Source: Marsupella aquatica
Lineage: Eukaryota > Marchantiophyta
Length of the DNA stretch: 64,000 nt
Assembly (NCBI GenBank): GCA_973895155.1
Contig: OZ316893.1
Location: 27,776,001-27,840,000, forward strand
Direction: 5' to 3'
A program made the position numbers and the translations under genes. A model generated the notes under the pieces. That model was not told the origin of the DNA and made no database searches. It worked only from the letters and a program-made list of their open reading frames with translations. Positions 31,028 to 43,634 of the stretch are shown here, one piece after another. The first letter of the stretch is position 1. Each line of letters begins with the position of its first letter.

Positions 31028-34000
31028 TTTGGGGCCCCATCTATCACGTTATCCTGGGACACCAAGGATGACCGCAGGAAAAACATCAGGTAGATAGATG
31101 GGTACGACAGTGGACTGGAATCCGCCGATGAAGTACGTTGGCTAGAATGCCTCACTGACCTAACCGAAGAAAGTGTGTTTGGACCGGAAGAGCCCTCCAG
31201 CGGACTATGGCATGAACCTATGGAGAGTAACCTGGAGGAAGGTGAAGAAGAGACCAAGGATTGCTTTGCCATAGAGTCAACATTTTTAGCTTCAATTCCG
31301 GAGGAGACACAAGAGGCGGATCGGCTAGATGAAACGGCTCGGTGGGGAGCTACACCAGAGACAATGGATTTTCCTCGGGCGTTGTGGCAAAACCGACAGG
31401 ATCCACAACGCCGTCTATCATCGGCAACAAATTAAATACCAAGGGATCGGCTTACAAGCCGATCACAAGGGCAGAACAAATTGAGGCCCTGCTAGAAGCC
31501 GGAAGAGCACGACAGCCTGACCCTCAGGAAGCAAGAATAGATAAGATGCACGGGAAGAAACCAGAGCCGAGTCAAGAAGGGGAGCTGAGAACCAATTCAA
31601 AACCAAGCAGAACGGTAAGGGAACAGTCTATTAATAACCAGGGAGAACCTAAGTCAACCAACTCGGCTAGTACTGCCAAGATTCCAGTCTATGGAGGTAT
31701 GAGACTAGAGAGGCTGGAAGCCGAGTTGGACCCAAATTTGAAGAAGCAGATTAATATGATCCAAGCACGGCAATACCGAAAGCTAGACTTAGGAGAAGGA
31801 AGGGAACTGAACTTGGGGCGGGACCTAGCACCTGAGCTTGAGAAAGAGATCAGTGAATTACTAATTGAATTTCAGGATGTGTTCGCATGGAGTCACCAAG
31901 ATCTGAAGGGAGTAGACCCAAAACTAGGAGAACATCGAATCGATCTCATGTTAGGGGCCAAATCATTTCAACAATCGATTTGAAGGATGAACCCTAAGTA
32001 TTCTCTGATGGTCAAGGCTGAAATCGATAAACTAGTGGAAGCCGGATTCATCACTCCATTCCTGCATTTTGACTAGGTGTCTCCAATTATGATAGTTCCC
32101 AAGAAAGCTGGACCCGATGGTAAACCAAAGATCCGGGTTTGTCAGGATTACAGGAAGTTGAATGAGGCTACGTTAAAAGACCATTTTCCCTTACCCTTTA
32201 CTGATATGGTACTAGACATGGTAGCCAATCATGAGCTATACTCATTCATGGATGGATACTCTGGTTATAACCAAATCAGGATTAGGCAGGAGGACCAAAT
32301 CAAGACAGCCTTCATCACAGAATGGGGGATCTGTGTCTTCAATCGTATGCCGTTTGGACTCTGTAACGCACCAGCTATGTTCCAACGATTAATGGTGAAC
32401 ATTTTTCATGACTACTTGAGAAAATTCATGGAAATCTTCATTGATGACTTTGCAGTAGTTGGGAAGGCATCGAAACATGCTAAATACCTCAGGAAGACCT
32501 TCATGAGATGCAGAGAGGTAGGCCTCAAGTTACACCCAGATAAATGTTTCTTTGCCGTAGCAGAGGGTGTGCTACTAGGTCACAAGGTATCAAAAAAGGG
32601 CATTGAGATTGATAAGGGTAAGCTAGCAGTGTGGCTAGATATCATGCAACCTAAGAACATAAAGGATGTGAGATCCTTCTTGGGTTGCATTGGTTATTAT
32701 CGCCGGTTCATCAAGGATTTTGCCAAGCTAGCTTTACCATTAACCAACATGCTCAAGGCAGGTGCAAACTTTGAACCTACACCAAAACGAGTGACAGCGG
32801 TAGTGGAATTGAAGCAGATGTTAGTAGAGGCCCCAGTCATGATAGCACCAGACTGGAACAAGGATTTTCATGTCTTTGTAGATGTCTCAGGCTTTTGTAT
32901 CGGCTCAGTACTAAGTCAGTTAGATGAGAAAGGAAGGGACCATCCTATATACTTTGCAAGCCACCAGCTTGCCGATGCCGAACGAAACTACTCCACCACA
33001 GAAAGAGAAGCATTAGGAGTCATTTATTCATGTAAAAAGTTTAGGCATTATCTGCTAGGGTACAAGGTAATCTTTCATACTGATCATGAAAGTTTAAAAT
33101 ACCTAGTAAATAAGCCGGAACTTACAGGCAGGGTAGCAAGATGGATTTTGCTATTACAAGAGTTTGACTACGAGTTAAAAATCAAGCGAGGAAAGCTACA
33201 CGCCAATGCCGACTTCTTTTCAAGGATCACAGGTGAACCTACCACGGATTGCATCGACGATCGATTTCCCGACGAGGAGCTATTTGTTGTGGAAATAGCT
33301 GATACATGGTACCCTAAGATTTTACAATTTCTCAGCACTTCTAGATTACAGCCCGGACTAAGCCGAGAGCAAGCCGCAGTCTTTTTGCGGAAGGTCAGAC
33401 AGTATCAGTGCATTAAGGGCGTGCTACACAGGCATGGAATCAGCAGCACGATTCAAAGGTGTTTGGAGGAGGGAGAGGTAAAACGAGTCTTACGAGCTAT
33501 GCATGGGGAGGAGGCCGGGGGATATTTCGCTCCAGTAACCACTTCTAAAAAGATATTAAATGCCGGTTACTGGTGGCCCACCTTGCACAAAGATGTCTAT
33601 AAGTTTATCAAACAATGTGATCCTTGTCAACGAGCAGGAGGACCAAGGGCGTCCACAAGACATCCACTGCATCCTATTCTACCTCTGGCACCATTTGAGA
33701 AGTGGGGTATTGATTACATCGGACCCCTGAAACCATTGACCCATCCTCGAAGAAACAAGTACATAATCTTGGCCACGGATTATGCAACTAAGTGGGTAGA
33801 GGCCAGGCTGACAACGAAGGATGATGCAATTACTACGGCTTGATTCATGTATGAGCAGATCTTCACCAAGTATGGCGCACCCTTAGAATTAGTTAGTGAT
33901 AGAGGAACCCATTTTCTGAATGATATAATTAGTCGTTTAAATGAGCAGTATTTAGTTAGACCTAGGCCTACTACTCCCTACCACCCAAAGGCAAACGGGT

Positions 34001-34613
34001 TGACAGAACGAGCCAATGGAATTATAGGAAAAATATTAAACAAAACTGTAGCCTAGAACAAACTCGATTGGGATGATGAATTGTTTGCTGCTGTTTTTGC
34101 TTACAATTTAGCCTATCCACTACCGGTCATACACCTTTTTTCTTAACCTTTGGACAGGAAGCTCTGGTACCCATGCAACTTGAGATCCCTACATTTCAAG
34201 TTACAATTGAGGAGAGAACCTCAGAGGAGGAAAGCCTAAAGGATCGAGAATATAGATTAGAGGCCTTAGAAGAGGCAAGAATGATTTCAGCCGAGAGAGT
34301 AGAATATAGACAGAATACCATGAAGCAGCGGTATGATAAAAGGTTGAAACTAGTTAGTATTCACACAGGAGATCTTGTATTACTTTATGACAGTAGGTAT
34401 AGTAGGTTTCTGGGGAAACTTTATACTTGCTGGTTAGGACCTTTCAGGGTATCAATGAAGTTCTCTAATAGCTCTGTGCAATTGGCCAACATAACTAGAG
34501 AGGTGTACCCAGTTCGCATCCATTACGACCGCCTCAAGAAATACTATATGGACGAAGATGAAGTTGTTTGCAAGGACGCTTCACAAATAAGTGGGGAGCT
34601 ATGTGATGCCTAG
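31028..34613 (+). pseudogene. Ty3/gypsy (Tat/Athila-like) pol: RT, RNase H, integrase
   Basis: The region before RT is in two frames (31175-31435, 31342-31983). RT motifs follow: VCQDYRKLNEATLKDHFPLP, SFMDGYSGYNQI, NRMPFGLCNAPAMFQRLM, and the active-site FIDD. RNase H reads from HVFVDVSGFCIGSVLSQ to HANADFFSR. The integrase zinc finger is MHGEEAGGYFAP...CDPCQR with the second His replaced by Tyr. The core has WGIDYIGPL, VSDRGTHF and NGLTERANG. In-frame stops lie at 31981 (TGA), 32074 (TAG), 33841 (TGA) and 34054 (TAG), and the frame shifts before 34173-34613. No gag or 5' LTR is present, so the copy is 5'-truncated. The stop at 34611 lies inside the LTR start. Confidence 0.9.
34589..34600 (+). 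other. Polypurine tract of the Ty3/gypsy element
   Basis: AAGTGGGGAGCT, two bases before the LTR start TGTGATGCC, is the primer site for plus-strand DNA synthesis in this retroelement class. Confidence 0.7.
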
Positions 34614-34696
34614 CCAAGAATCACTAGGCCGGTTTACATGGTAAAAGCAGGAGTGTACCCTGGAAACACCTTAATATAGTAACAAGACAAGGAAAA

Positions 34697-34704
34697 TATA
34701 AACA
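34697..34704 (+). promoter_or_regulatory. TATA-like box of the LTR
   Basis: TATAAACA lies 95 bp inside the LTR. The ATG at 34718 would be upstream of or at the transcription start, so the ATG at 34979 is a likelier translation start. Confidence 0.35.
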
Positions 34705-34717
34705 ATTAAGGGTGACT

Positions 34718-37700
34718 ATGGAACCCGGGCCGAGGCCGGAAGTAAGGACGTTAGGGGAGAGAACACGATTAGGGTTAGGGCGTGTTAAGCGTCGGCGGCT
34801 AGGGGTGACCAACGGGAGGGAAGACAAGAGGAGGAGAGGGGTAAGGACTGCTCGCAAGGAATGGGGGCTCATTTGCAAGCACGAACTGGGCAGACGACTA
34901 CGGGAGGCCAAATACTGTCAGTTGCTTAGGCAAGCACTCTGGGTGGGAACAGATACCAACGATCGAGTTAAGGAGGGTATGAGCAACGTCAATCAAGCGA
35001 CACATTTTTGGGGATGCCTGTTCGAATGGGCAACTGAGTACATTGGGACTTACGAGGACGAAGAATCAGAGAGAGCAGCTCGAGAACGGCAGGAGCTTGC
35101 TCGACTGTGGGAGCTGCAGAAGTCTGCCTTCTTAGGAGGAGAACTCATCAAGGCCGAGTTCTTGTGGACTCCTACTGCCAATCAGCTTGATGACCTTCTG
35201 TTTTGCAAAGACAGAATCGTTGGCATTCGGGAAGCCATCAACCGTTGCAACGACGCGCACTGGGAGTTGAAGGGTAGCACGGAAGGGTGGACAAAGGCAA
35301 CTGTGCTAGGAGAAACATCCACGGCAGCCGAGATGAAGAGGAAAGGAAACAACAACAAAGAGGCCACCCCGGCAAAAAGAACGAGGTCGGCAGCACCAAG
35401 AAAACCAGCAGAGCAGAAGAACAGGAGGCAGGGAGAAGCCGAAGAGGAGGAGGTCGATCCCATCAATGCCATTCCAACAAATGATGACACCTGGAAAGGC
35501 TGGGCGGCAACCCTACCAGAGGAAGTGCAATTACATTTTGCATGGGAGGAGGATGCATGCTTTACGGCCATGCAGACCAAGAAGTACCAGGGCTTCATGG
35601 CCGGATCCGGCTTGGAAGCCTTCGTAAGATTACCATGGCTGAAGCCGGAGGTGCCGGACTCAGACTTATTAGAATTTGTGGGATCATGGGAACCCGAGAC
35701 CAATTCCACGAGGGTGTATGGGAAGGATTTCTATCTCACTCCCAGGGTGATTGCCGAGGTGTTTGGCTTGCCGATGGGTAATAAGACCAAGGTTGATACC
35801 AGGAAGACCTTACCTGACAAGGAGTTTCGGTCGTTCCCAGGACCATCAACAAAGAATGGCTTCTTCCGGAACACCTACACCAACCCGCACAATCGGAGAG
35901 ATGATCAATTTCTTGCGGGTGACCATGCATTGTAACTTGCCGAGGGCAGAGATCGGCAAGGCTCAGGTCTACCTGGCAGAAAGGCCAGACCCAAGCCGGG
36001 ATTACAACGGGTACCTCCTCAACCAACTGAAGAAGATCTTGAAGGAGGAACAGCAGGTGATCGGCGTGGGAAGCGTGTCCCGGCTTGGCTATCACATGCC
36101 GCTGTTGTGCCGGTATGCCAGAAGTCAAATCTTTGCCCCAGTACTTCCCCTATCGGCAAGGGCACCGGAGGAGGTTTCGGAGCAGAGGCCGGCAACAGAA
36201 GAGCCCAACCAGCATGCCAGTCCTACGATCCAGCAGGTGTTTCGGCCAAGGAAAGAAGACTTGCCGATGCAGCAATCAAGCATGCAGAATCTGCTGAAAA
36301 TGCTGGAAAAGGAGAGAACGGCACCAGCAACGGCAACGGCACCAGTACAGGACACTGCCTCAGAGGCCGGCCTAAGCCGACTCAGGAGGGAAAACCCCTT
36401 TACCGGAGCCAAGGAGAGAAGGAGGCCGGAACACAAGTCGAGAGTGCGAATGTATGTGGGAGCCTCAAGCCCCGAATCGGAGGCAGAGCAGCCTAAGGCT
36501 CCTTCCCGTGGAGAGCAGAGGGAGAGGACAGCCTGGAACCCAGAGGAGGAACAAGAGCCCGTGATCTGTGAGGCCATTTTCACGGCAGGACCAGGGGAAC
36601 AGAGGGGGAAGTCGGGAGTCCAAGCATTGGAGGAGGCGGTGGAGGACTACAGCAACGATAACTCCGGCTATGGGTCGGATCATCATGTTCCAGGAGTAAG
36701 GACCTGTGGCCGATTTATCCCCATGCTTCCAAGAGTAGTTCGAGGGGACCTCACTCAGCAGAGTAGCCCCGAGTCTCCCCCACCAGAGGTTGCTCCCCCG
36801 AGCTTTGACGGCTTAAAGTAGACGGCACAAGAATTTCAGGAGCGACTTAGGGAGGAAGAGAAAGCAACCCTGGCTAGGGAGAAAAATTTACCAGGAGGAG
36901 ATTGGCCGGAGGACATCAGGCAGCTTGCCGAGAAAAGAAGCAACCCTCTTGCCACCGTAGAAGAAATCCGCAAGGCGGCTTGGGAACAGAGGCCGAGGTG
37001 GTTGATGCCGATGACTTCTACTTACTCCACCTATGCTAAAGATAGAGCCATGAAGTACGGGGAGATGTGTGAGGACCTGGCGCTCAGCATCTTTAATTTG
37101 GGGAGGAGTTGGAGCAGGGACCTTTCTTCCAGAGGGAGAGGTGGGAGAAGCACCGATTAGAAGAAGCGGTGGCTTTGGAGAGAATCAAGAAGGACGAGGT
37201 CATCCGGGGGCTTAGGGAGAAGGAAGCCGAGGTGGAAGTCCAGCAGGCGGCCAAGAAAGCCCAAGATGAGCTGCTGATTAAGCGGCATGAGCTAAACATC
37301 ATGCAAGGACAATTGGATGCCGCTCAGTCTGGCAGTCAAATTATCAAGGATAAACTGACTCAGACCCAAGGAGAGTTGGCTAGCGCGGTCAAGGACAGGG
37401 AAAAGTGGAAGCAAGAGCTGAGGGATGCAGAGGAGGCCCACTTAACCGCCAACAACCGGGCCATGGTGGAGACTCAAAGAAGAGAGAGGGCGTTGAAAGG
37501 AGAGCTCGAAGATATCCGCGGAGCCCTTGAGCAGAAGGAAGCCGAGTTAGGGAAATCCTATCAAGGGATTATTGCGCTGCAGCAGGAGCTTGCGTCCCTG
37601 ACGGCCAGCTTCAAGGATGACCTGCGTGAAAAGGACGACCAGCTCGACCAGACTTATGCCAAGATGAATAAGATGGAGTCTGTGGTCGTAGCAGAGCTCG

Positions 37701-38258
37701 ACAAGGAGCTAAGAGCAACCCAGGAGGAGAGGGCTACCTTTAAGAAGGAATTGGAGGAAGCCCAGAAGGAATTGGGGGAAGCCCAAAAGGAGCTGAAGGA
37801 GGCGCGCAAGGACCTGGACGAGACCCAGGAGGAGTTGGAGGAAATCATGAGGAAGATGGAGAACTTACAGCGGCGGGTCGACAACCAAACAGAGCGGCTG
37901 AAGAAACAAGCCGTAGTATTTAAATGCTTGGCTTCATCAGGTCCAACTCCAATTGGGGCAACCCAGTTACCAGGGGTAGTATTGGCCGAAGGACAAGTCG
38001 AGACACTCACCCCGGTACCGGAGGTAAGTGGCAAGGGAAAGGAACCGGCTGTCGAAATAAGGAAGAAGAAGAAGTGGAAACCTTCTGGGCTGGGTCTGGG
38101 AGTTATACGGCTTCTCAAGCCGTTGTGACCGAGAAGATTAACCCGGCACCAACCTCCGGCATCGACACGGCGATGGATCCACCAGTCCTAGGAAGTGGGT
38201 ATGGCAAGGCCGGGACAACCAGTAATGAAGTCGAGGCTTCCTTTGGGAAAGTTGCTTG
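34718..38258 (+). pseudogene. LTR-borne ORF: plant mobile-domain-like region plus coiled coil (copy B)
   Basis: The first frame (34712-35935) contains the same FVGSWEPETNSTR and GKDFYLTPRVIAEVFGLP motifs as copy A. A one-base insertion near 35890 shifts to 35751-36821. A TAG at 36819 stands where copy A has CAG. After a further shift near 37095 the coiled coil runs 37109-38128, and a last shift gives a short tail ending at 38258. A start at the ATG at 34979 (MSNVNQ) fits the position of the LTR TATA box better than 34718. The function is unknown; extra ORFs with such domains are known from Tat-lineage elements, usually outside the LTR. Confidence 0.6.
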
Positions 38259-38260
38259 AG

Positions 38261-38765
38261 TTTGGCTTGAATTGTGGCCATTACCTACCAGGGGAGCCTA
38301 GGGTTAGATTTCAGCTCATTCTACTTGTCTGATGCGGACGGTACGCGGAGGCAGCAAACTAACAATGGCAAAAATCTGGAATACTGCATGCATTCTTCTG
38401 AAGTGTATTGCTTTTGACTTCAGTGTGATAACTGAAAATTAAAGATCAAATTTGTTTTGTACAGTCAATTCTGCAGAGAAGTCCTAAGATTGAAGTTTGG
38501 ACCCTTGTTGTCAAGGATCTAGAGTCAAGTATTCAATGTCTAGTTATTGTGGATGAAGGTTTGACACTGGCACCTATAGTGGTTCCTCCTCCAGTGTGAG
38601 GAACCCCACTCTGAGGACACCCACCAAAAGTTCCAATTTGACACCGTCAAGTACTCCAACAAAGGGTAGGAGTACCAGTAAAATTCTGGAAGATCTTATG
38701 AAGGTCCTGAATGATGTTGATTTAGACAATTGGATAGGCTAGCTCTCTCACTGCACTTTAGGTTG
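38261..38765. other. Post-element stretch with one exon-like segment
   Basis: After TTTGTACAG (about 38456-38464) a rightward segment reads QRSPKIEVWTLVVKDLESS and, in another frame, ends LEDLMKVLNDVDLDNWIG before TAG near 38741. It could be a 3' exon of the interrupted CACTA gene or an unrelated remnant. I cannot tell which. Confidence 0.25.
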
Positions 38766-38767
38766 CA

Positions 38768-38830
38768 GCCCGGGGGGGTCACTATATGGAGGGTCATGCA
38801 CATCACGTGCAACGGTTTGGGTCATTTATG
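38768..38830. mobile_element. MITE end fragment
   Basis: GGGGGGTCACTATATGGAGG followed by CACATCACGTGCAACG matches the end of the 277-bp MITE family (copies at 15706 and 56873) in reverse orientation. No partner end is visible nearby. Confidence 0.45.
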
Positions 38831-39883
38831 ACCCTGTTAAGTCACTTTCTACAAAGTTGTACGACCACTATCCCTTGATGACATTATGCATTTTGCAATT
38901 AAATAACCCTATGTTTCCATTCAAGACTTAATAAGTCTTCCGCCAAAACCATTTAAATGGCCCTATACTTCGTTGCACCAATCCTTAACAACAATACTAC
39001 ACCATCCCCGAGTGTGTCCTTCACTTCCCTCCTTCTAAGCTTGACAACAAATAGTCTGTTAATTTTCATGGGCAATTTAGCTTATAGCCACATTTCCTAT
39101 AATCAAATGTGTTACCTAGTAGGTGACAAGAGAATATGCCCAGGAGAGGGTGTTAGTGGCGTGATAATAGATCACTATATACCTTGTGCTTCTTTTAGCT
39201 AGTGATATTTGTCTCCATGGTGGACAACCACCACACCACCAGGCTTGACTGCTCTTGAGAGTTCTGTTAGACAAGCAAAAATAGTGGTGTCTTAGCAACA
39301 GATATTCTCAAGTATGTATGGCTAAAAAATCACTCGATTCATTTAAATTGGAATTTTCTTTGATCTTTGTACATTTGGGCACTAAAATACAATTATTATT
39401 TTTAGGCACAAGAGTGGTACATTTGAGTAGTGAAAGCTGTAAATAGGGCACCAATGTTCAATAAAAATTTAGGGGAGAAAAAAGTTTTTATTGGGGAAAA
39501 GGAATATCATTTTGGTTTTAAAGAAAAACATTTGGCCATGTGGTAAAAATGTAAAATTGGTTGGATAATCAAGCAACATTTGCCAAACTTTGCCTTTAGC
39601 TGTAGTTGGATTTGCCAGATCTCTGAAGATTTGATGGCTGTCGTTAAGATCATGAAAAAATTAAGGCTTTTGAGAACTCTCATTTAATTATATTAATTTA
39701 TTCTCACCTTTGTATTTTTACTACTTAGCTGTCCCCCTCACTGGATTTCTTATGCAAATTCATTCTAAATAAAACCTACCACAATGAATGTCCCATGTTA
39801 GGCATTTACTCAAGGAGTTACTATTCAATCATGGCTTTTAGGCTGACCTTAGTCGGGTGCTTGGCTAAGGTTAGGTGTGTTAC
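38831..39883. other. AT-rich gene-free stretch
   Basis: I see no supported gene. A rightward 81-codon frame at 38957-39202 has no recognisable features. Confidence 0.35.
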
Positions 39884-39887
39884 TACT

Positions 39888-39914
39888 GGTGGATTGCATG
39901 ATTGAGGACTACCA
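39888..39914 (+). repeat. Left TIR of the TACT element
   Basis: This is a perfect 27-bp inverted match to 52079-52105. The last bases, GAGGACTACCA, contain the AGGACT motif that is arrayed inside the element. Confidence 0.9.
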
Positions 39915-41091
39915 AAGGAGGCAAAAATGTCTCCACTCCTTTTAAAAGTCCTTACACTGCCAACGGCCAAGATTAGGCTGATCTAAAGCAAAAAGTACTT
40001 TAACAAATCAAATACGTATGAGGCACATTCATTACTGTGTTGAGCTCCCGAGGGAACTCCTTTCTTGTCTCGACATGTATTTTATTGTTGGACAACTGGT
40101 TTTATGGGAGAGTGTCGGTGCTATTCATTCCCTTAGGACTTTTTGAAAACAAGGAGTCAGACTCCTTTGGACTTAGGTGCGGGACAGAGTAGTGGCAGAT
40201 AGAAGTACTCGGGCGCTTTTGGTGTTCAAGATTCTTGTCTTTCCACTTGCAACTCATTGAGAAAGTATTGAAGCTGAGCCTTGTGGAGCGCAAATGGGTA
40301 GCAAAGTCCTCTAGAATTGCTGCATTCACGTCTAGCTACATGGGTTGAATTGATTTGAAGAGTAGTCGTGCGGTGTGAGCCCAGATGCAAAGGCCAATCA
40401 AGCGCGAAAAGGGACATTGATGTTCAACGCAAAAAGAAAGGCCTTGGTTGAGCTACAGATTTAATTTAGGGTCTAGAGCCTTCTCTTGGCGAATGACATT
40501 CAAATCTAGACAGGAGCGACAGGAACAAGCAAAGAAAGAGGGCCAATCAAGCTGCAAATTCGATTACGTTGTGAGCTTGTAGGTTTGTCAATGACATTTG
40601 ATACCGGAAGGGAACATTGGAAAAGAGCACAGAGAGGATGGTCGAGCAGTCACTCAATCACCAGGTGCCACTTTAAATCTTGCTTTGCTTTCGTTTGGAA
40701 ATAGGATCTGAAGTTGCATTGGAATCAACAGAATTGAAATAGTTTAATAAATGCAGGTTCGCTTTTGTTTTTCAAGAGAACAGAACAGATCTAGGTTGCG
40801 TTGGCCTCAGGAAGGGTAGCAGGAGAGATTAAATGCGTTCAGATTTTGTGAGGTACTCGTTATAAATTGAAATGCATGGTATGTACTAGGTGACAAGGAA
40901 GTTCAATGTCAGGCTATCAAAGTGGGACTGTCAAAGCGGGACTACTGTGATTGTTTCAAGCCTTTGATCGTGACGATGTTGAGTCACGCGTGTTAATTTG
41001 CATTGCGCTCCTTGACATGCAAGCAAAGAGTGGGAGCAGGGGCCGTGCAGAGCTTTTCCGTCCCTTCTTTATGTTACATGAGTAGGCCAAA
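39915..41091. other. Left subterminal region and 5' UTR
   Basis: This gene-free subterminal region contains scattered AGTCCTT/AAGGAGT motifs. The segment TGAAAACAAGGA near 40145 recurs inverted near 51770, extending the similarity between the two ends. Confidence 0.5.
40861..40868 (+). promoter_or_regulatory. TATA box of the rightward transposase
   Basis: TATAAATTGAAATGCATGG lies 231 bp upstream of the ATG. The convergent gene has TATAAATTGGATGCAGGG at a similar distance, so the two promoters look related. Confidence 0.55.
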
Positions 41092-42516
41092 ATGGTCACA
41101 ATGAATCAGGTATCTGATGCCCTAGCAAGAGAGAAGCTGGAGAAGCGAAGATTGGCGAACCGCAAATCCAAGTTGAAAAAACAAGAGCAGATAGCAAGTG
41201 GTCAGCAAGGAGGTGGTCACCAACCATCTCTCTCTGATGAAATGATTCTTGAAGCACAAAAGCAATGCGATCTCATGATGGAGAGTGCAAAGCAACAATG
41301 CCAAGATTTAGTAATTGATGGCAACCGAAGGCGAAGAGAGATATTGGCTGCTGGGCAATCAGAGGTGATATTGGCTGCTGGGCAATTAGTAATGAGGCTC
41401 ATGAAGCTGCCACTGTGGTCTTGCGTACAGCCCGAGAAGAAAGTGAAATTCTTATGGAGACTGCACATTCATGCCTTGCCGAGCTTTTAGAGTCTAGGCA
41501 GGGGTCCCTAAGTGCAAGCATTCTAGAACAGGATGCCCACATTCAAATGGTAGAACAGAGCACCCAAACTGATTGCAGACAAGTGCAGGCAGCCCACATT
41601 GGTCCACTTAATGAAGGTGAGCAAGATCACAACTCTGGCTGTGATCGCCAAGTGCAGCAAGCTGCCATGCTTGAGAAGAGAAGGAAGGATGCAGGCAAGA
41701 AGAGAATTGAATATGAAAGGACGAAGCGCTCTGCTGCTGATGACTGTGAAACTCCCAATCGAAAGCGTAGGTGTATTACAGCTGTCTCATCAGATATAGT
41801 TAGGTACATTCTGGAGAAGACTGCTACATTCAATCTAGGTGCAAGGAGGGCAGTACTATCTGGGGTCTGGTTACACAAGTATTTGAAGAAGTACCAGCCG
41901 ACACGACTAGGTTCACCTAAAGTAGATGGGGCTGTAGCTGCTGCATTGATTGATGTGAGAAAAACCTTGAGCATAGTGAAGCCAGGGAAGTGCAAAGACC
42001 ACCTCGCTGCAAAGTACCAAGTTCTGTCAGCACTTGTAGGAAAGACATGTGTAGATAAAAGGCAGCAGACCTCTCTAGCGAAAGCTTTGGGTATACAACG
42101 GCAAAATCTTCATAGAGCATCTAAGATGAGGATACAGATTGATGCAGACAGTAAAAAAATGTATCCTATGGGGGAAAGAAAGGTACGTCGAGACAAGATT
42201 TCTGATGAAGTTCGAATCCAGGTGGAACACTTTTGGGAAACTCACACTAGGATTTCTCCATGTAAGAATAATGAAGCCAGATTGCGACTAGGATGGAAAA
42301 TGGTTCAAACACATCAAGTGCACTGGCTGGAGGATACACAGGTGAGAAACTCTATGTGATTGATGTAACTGTTATGTCCATTTTGCCAGATTTGATTGAA
42401 CTCTTATCTCCACTCCTTGATGAGTAATTTTCCTTGTTAGTCAACCATTGTGATCGCTACCCAGTGTGTTGTAAAGGTAAGATTTGAATAAATTTTGTGG
42501 CCTAAAGACTGTTAGT

Positions 42517-43205
42517 AGTCCCTAGTCAAGGACTATTAATAACTGACGAAGGACTATGGTCAGGACTGTAGTCCTTCCCCAAGGACCTTAATAGTCCTTT
42601 CTCAAGGACTATACTCCTTTCTCAAGGACTTTACTCCTTTCCCCAGGACTGTGCTCCTTTCTAGTCCTTTCTCAAGGACTTTACTCCTTTTCCAAGGACT
42701 CTATTCCTTTTCCGAGGACTATAGTCCTTTGTTAAGGACTCTACTCCTTTTCCAAGGACCAGAGTCCTTTCTGAAGGACTCTACTCCTTTTCCAAGGACT
42801 CTAGTCTTTTCGTAAGGACTCTAGTCCTTTTCCAAGGACTCTACTCCTTTTCCGAGGACTATAGTCCTTTCTGAAGGACTCTACTCCTTTTCCAAGGACT
42901 CTACTCCTTTTCCGAGGACTATAGTCCTTTCTGAAGGACTCTACTCCTTTTCCGAGGGACTATAGTCCTTTCTCAAGGACTATACTCCTTTTTCGAGGAC
43001 TATACTCCTTTTTCAAGGACTTTAGTCCTCTTCGATCCGAGGACTCCTGTTCCAAGTTTTTAAGTCGAGTGCATTGAGTACTTGAGTCCTTCCAAATTGA
43101 TTCTACTCCTTCCCTAAGAACTTTAGTCCTTCACCTCTCTTGGTAGAGTCTTCCAATAAGAGCTTGGACCCTTATTGAAGGACTGTAGTTGCAGGCAGAA
43201 CTGAA
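42517..43205. repeat. AGTCCTT..AAGGACT mini-palindrome array (intron of transposase)
   Basis: Dozens of AGTCCTTTCTCAAGGACT-type units are spaced about 17-20 bp apart, often as ACTCCTTTTCCAAGGACTCT. Each unit is an inverted pair of a 7-mer with a 3-5 bp spacer. The array lies between the donor at 42342 and the acceptor at 43336. Confidence 0.9.
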
Positions 43206-43347
43206 GTCCTTCAGTAAGTAGTAGTACCCACATACATGGGTTTTTGTGGCTGCACATTTGAGGGTATCCGTTCCTAACAGTCTTTCTAACAAAAATAATG
43301 TATGTCTTGTATATGTATAGTTCCAATTTTTTTCAGCATTTTGTGAC

Positions 43348-43634
43348 CTCGGGGGGTTAACTAAGTGTATATTTTGGGGTACCACGTGCGATCCTAGCCT
43401 AATATAAATAGACCTATTTTATAAAGAAAATATTCCAAGAATATTCTCTATTTTAAATATTAATAACCTATTTTACTTTATAAAGGGTATATATTAAAGA
43501 ATATTCTATAAACATGAGTTTATAATACCTTCTTTTGCCTCCTACGCATATAAAATTTTTAGTTAAAATCTGTCAAAAATACATATTTTGGATCGCACGT
43601 GGTTCCTAAGATTTTTGATAATCAACCCCCCGAG
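43348..43634. mobile_element. 287-bp MITE inserted in the transposase exon
   Basis: The terminal inverted repeat is CTCGGGGGGTT. Inner inverted blocks ACCACGTGCGATCC (left) and GGATCGCACGTGGT (right) extend it. A perfect 8-bp duplication, TTTGTGAC, flanks it (43340-43347, 43635-43642). It sits 11 bp downstream of a TTTTTTTCAG acceptor. Removing it and one TTTGTGAC restores the frame FCDWCTREQNG. An 8-bp duplication is typical of hAT-like elements, but the ends do not prove that class. Confidence 0.9.

Larger units (their letters stand above)
34602..38260 (+). mobile_element. 3' LTR of the Ty3/gypsy copy, truncated
   Basis: It starts TGTGATGCC directly after the polypurine tract and aligns with the minus-strand unit at 26163-30789 until about 38260. 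There similarity stops and unrelated sequence follows. The last kilobase of the LTR and the right border are missing. The two LTR copies form a large inverted repeat around the pol. Confidence 0.75.

Noticed and set aside
16860-39883. Right terminus of the CACTA element
   Set aside because: I looked for a TAGTAGTG end with an adjoining ATA and for TTTGCGA motifs to the right of 38.3 kb, and found none I could support.
42517-43205. CRISPR-like array
   Set aside because: Units are 17-20 bp mini-palindromes without unique spacers of constant length, inside a plant transposon intron. No cas genes are present.
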